The notes under the pieces were generated by a model that was not told where the DNA came from, ran no database searches, and saw only the letters and a list, made by a program, of their open reading frames with translations. A stretch of 6,236 bases of DNA, taken from an uncultured Clostridia bacterium. Its GTDB lineage: Bacteria > Bacillota > Clostridia > Oscillospirales > Oscillospiraceae. This document shows, one piece after another, positions 5,790 through 6,236 of this stretch; position 1 is the first letter of the stretch, and the number at the start of each line of letters is the position of its first letter. The position numbers and the translations under genes are program-made. The stretch spans positions 1 to 6,236 of the forward strand of contig CAMGPO010000073.1 in NCBI GenBank assembly GCA_946060825.1. Reading direction: 5' to 3'.

Positions 5790-6236
5790 TCAGAGATTGA
5801 CCTCTTCGGCCTGGACGGCAGTGTCGCTGAGCTTACTCCGGCAGACGGCCACAAAACGGTCGACCTGCTCCGGGCAGCGGCCGATGTAAGCCTCCGGCTT
5901 CATGACGGCGCGGATCTCAGCCTCAGTCATGCCGAACTCCGGATGGTCGGCCAGAGCGCCGATCAGGTTGGAAGGCTCGCCGGCCTTCATCCGGGCGGTG
6001 GCCTCCATCGAAGCCTCGCGGATGATCTCATGGACGGCCTGCCGGTCGCCGCCCCGCTTGACGGACTCCATCAGCAGGTTCTCGGTGGCAATGAAGGGAA
6101 GGTACTCGTTCACGAACTTCTCCACGATCTTCTCGTTGATGTGGATGCCGCCGGTGACGTTGACCATCAGCCGCAGGATTGCGTCGCAGCAGAGGAAGCC
6201 CTCCGGCAGGGAGATGCGGCGGTTGGCGGAGTCGTC
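5790..6236 (-). CDS. purB: Adenylosuccinate lyase, C-terminal fragment
   Basis: The last 148 codons of the gene are present; the start lies beyond the right edge. The enzyme works in the cytoplasm in purine synthesis, releasing fumarate from SAICAR and from adenylosuccinate. The fragment opens with DDSANRRISLPEGFL, the conserved stretch that follows the catalytic-loop region in clostridial PurB. It continues with the helical tail that includes ENLLMESVKRGGDRQAVHEI, a well-conserved active-site and tetramer region, and ends with a C-terminal domain (PEFGMTEAEI, IGRCPEQVDRF). The catalytic signature loop (SSxMPxKxNP) is outside the window. In-frame codons continue upstream of the ATG at 6167 to the edge with no stop, so that ATG is internal. 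The gene faces the TRAP operon tail to tail, separated by palindromic repeats and a terminator. Confidence 0.93.
   Translation of the reverse strand, partial: DDSANRRISLPEGFLCCDAILRLMVNVTGGIHINEKIVEKFVNEYLPFIATENLLMESVKRGGDRQAVHEIIREASMEATARMKAGEPSNLIGALADHPEFGMTEAEIRAVMKPEAYIGRCPEQVDRFVAVCRSKLSDTAVQAEEVNL

Noticed and set aside
5790..6167. A separate 125-residue gene starting at the ATG at 6167
   Set aside because: The frame is open upstream to the window edge and the upstream residues (SANRRISLPEGFL) are conserved PurB sequence, so this is the interior of purB.
1..6236. Novel multi-gene defence or mobile system
   Set aside because: All four sizeable genes and both edge fragments belong to known transporter or housekeeping families. 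No transposase, nuclease, reverse transcriptase, CRISPR repeat or tRNA-bordered insertion is visible.

Overview
The window looks like chromosomal DNA from an anaerobic, high-GC gut member of the Clostridia (Oscillospiraceae-like). The basis is GC-rich genes separated by AT-rich gaps, strong AGGAGG ribosome binding sites, a lipoprotein signal typical of that group, and a clostridial-type PurB. The taxonomic call is an inference from style, not from a marker gene.

Layout from left to right. (1) The first 30 codons of an alanyl-tRNA editing protein (AlaX type) on the minus strand. (2) A 348-base divergent control region with back-to-back sigma-70-type promoters. Its plus-strand transcript carries an elaborately folded leader of about 228 nt that may include a 30-codon leader ORF. 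(3) A complete magnesium transporter gene, mgtE, closed by a strong intrinsic terminator. (4) An AT-rich gap of about 345 bases with a likely promoter and repeated CTTGCA-type words. (5) A two-gene TRAP transporter operon: a TAXI-family lipoprotein that binds the solute outside the cell, then a fused 4TM/12TM permease. A hairpin with a U-tract sits between the two genes. (6) A short gap with REP-like palindromes and a terminator. (7) The C-terminal third of adenylosuccinate lyase (purB) on the minus strand, running off the right edge.

The TAXI protein and the fused permease together should make a complete ion-driven uptake system for an organic acid or related solute; the substrate cannot be read from the sequence. 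MgtE is a separate Mg2+ uptake unit that appears to be controlled by its own leader RNA. The flanking alaX and purB genes are housekeeping genes facing the opposite way.

I see no defence system, mobile element, CRISPR array or rRNA/tRNA gene. The most interesting parts are the mgtE leader, which has long nested pairings and does not match the canonical M-box as I remember it, the cysteine-paired C-terminal tail of the TRAP permease, and the hairpin wedged between the binding protein and permease genes.
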